Assembly (NCBI GenBank): GCA_036556805.1
Contig: DATBIS010000002.1
Coordinates: 1 to 6,658, forward strand
Length of the DNA: 6,658 bases
Direction: 5' to 3'
Source: DATBIS01 sp036556805
Lineage (GTDB): Bacteria > Actinomycetota > UBA4738 > HRBIN12
Positions 5,854 through 6,658 of the stretch are shown one piece after another. Positions within the stretch are counted from its first letter, which is position 1. Each line of letters begins with the position of its first letter. The translations under genes and the position numbers were made by a program. The notes under the pieces are model-generated. The model was not told where the DNA came from. It searched no databases and saw only the letters and a program-made list of their open reading frames with translations.

Positions 5854-6658
5854 TCACCGTGGAAGCACGAGGACGTGCTGGATCGCGCCGAGGTCGGAGG
5901 CGAGCTCGTGCCAGGTCGAGCCGGCGTCGTCCGAGCCGAACAGGCGCCCGTCGGAGGTGCCGAACGCCGCGAACGATCCGTCGTTGAGCGCGTCCAGGCA
6001 GGAGGTGTCGATGTTGTCGTCGAACCATCCGGGGAGGCCGGCCGTGCAGCGTTCGAACGCACCGGCCCGGAGGTCTCCCCGGTACACGCCCGCTCGACCT
6101 CCGCGTGGACCGTTCGAGGCGGTGACGAGCACGGCGTCACCGCCCACGACCACCGCGCGCGAATAGGGGGCCTCGAGTCCCTCGCTCCGCATCGTCCACG
6201 TCGTGCCACGATCCGCGCTCGTGGCGAGCCCGCCGGCGCACGCGGCCAACACGAGTCCGTCCGCGGTCGCGACCTGGTGGACGTCGGCGTCGATGTCGAT
6301 CGTCGGGTTCCAGTTTCGGCCGTGGTCGCCCGTGTGGAGGATGCCGCCGACGTGCACGTTCACGTAGACATCGTCGCCCCACTCGGAGATGGATCGGGTG
6401 GCGGGCGGCCCGCCCCATGGCGTGTACCACGCCGAGCGGCCCTCCGCATCGTCGAACGCGTCGACGGGTTCGAGCGCGCTTCCGACGAGTCTGAACAACC
6501 GCGCCTCCGACGAGCCAACGTGGAGCGCGTCGGTCATCGCGATACACGTCGCCTCGTGGCCTTCGAGCGTGGCCACTCTGCTCCATCCTTCGGTTGGCGC
6601 GTACCAGACCTCGGATCGATCGACGATCGCCCAGAGCTGAGGCCCGTCGCGGGCGACG
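5854..6658 (-). CDS. Asp-box (BNR/sialidase-like) beta-propeller protein, 5' truncated by window edge
   Basis: The frame is open through the right edge of the window, so only the C-terminal 267 residues are visible. Three Asp-box motifs (S/TxDxGxxW) are seen: TGDHGRNW (6310-6333), SADRGTTW (6196-6219) and SDDAGSTW (5911-5934). Each is followed by short beta-rich stretches with alternating hydrophobic residues, such as DGLVLAACAGGLATS and DDVYVNVHVGGILHT. These mark blades of a BNR/sialidase-like or YVTN/VPS10-type beta-propeller. Asp boxes are structural turns, so they do not show sialidase activity, and no catalytic Arg triad can be identified from this fragment. A GTG at 6576 could serve as a start, but residues coded beyond it (LWAIVDRSEVWYAPTEGW) continue the propeller pattern, so the gene most likely begins outside. 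Location in the cell cannot be judged without the N-terminus. Family call good, function unknown. Confidence 0.85.
   Translation of the reverse strand, partial: VARDGPQLWAIVDRSEVWYAPTEGWSRVATLEGHEATCIAMTDALHVGSSEARLFRLVGSALEPVDAFDDAEGRSAWYTPWGGPPATRSISEWGDDVYVNVHVGGILHTGDHGRNWNPTIDIDADVHQVATADGLVLAACAGGLATSADRGTTWTMRSEGLEAPYSRAVVVGGDAVLVTASNGPRGGRAGVYRGDLRAGAFERCTAGLPGWFDDNIDTSCLDALNDGSFAAFGTSDGRLFGSDDAGSTWHELASDLGAIQHVLVLPR

Noticed and set aside
1..6658. CRISPR arrays, tRNA/rRNA genes, insertion sequences or attachment sites
   Set aside because: No regularly spaced repeats, cloverleaf or rRNA-like segments, transposase frames or terminal repeats were seen on either strand.

Overview
The window is very GC-rich (roughly 70% by eye) with densely packed genes and strong G/C bias at third codon positions. 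With a 4-nt ATGA stop/start overlap and protein families common there, this suggests a chromosomal segment of a high-GC Gram-positive bacterium (Actinomycetota). That placement is an inference from composition and gene style; there is no rRNA, tRNA or marker gene to fix the genus. I see no mobile element, CRISPR array or RNA gene.

Layout. Positions 1-2238, + strand: the 3' end of one ABC exporter subunit, translationally coupled (ATGA overlap) to a complete TMD-NBD ABC exporter subunit; together they look like a heterodimeric type IV exporter of unknown substrate. Positions 2256-6658, - strand: four genes converge on the ABC pair with only 17 bp between the stop codons. Read in transcription order from the right edge they are: a 5'-truncated Asp-box (BNR-type) beta-propeller protein; a coiled-coil protein with an acidic disordered tail; a TPR-array protein ending in a class III nucleotidyl cyclase domain; and a small MmcQ/YjbR-family protein.

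The only gene-free stretch above 300 bp is 4732-5052, between the coiled-coil and cyclase genes. It holds a perfect 7-bp inverted repeat just upstream of the cyclase start. On the opposite (+) strand it carries a short reading-frame remnant that looks like the last part of a histidine-kinase ATPase domain, which I read as a decayed gene.

How they may work together: the ABC pair is one functional unit. The - strand genes share orientation, but gaps of 136-321 bp between them argue against one tight operon, and nothing in the sequence links propeller, coiled-coil, cyclase and YjbR into one pathway. The most notable points are the kinase relic, the cyclase in which two of the six canonical catalytic/substrate residues are histidine, and the unassigned coiled-coil protein. 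I did not find convincing evidence of a wholly new multi-gene system.
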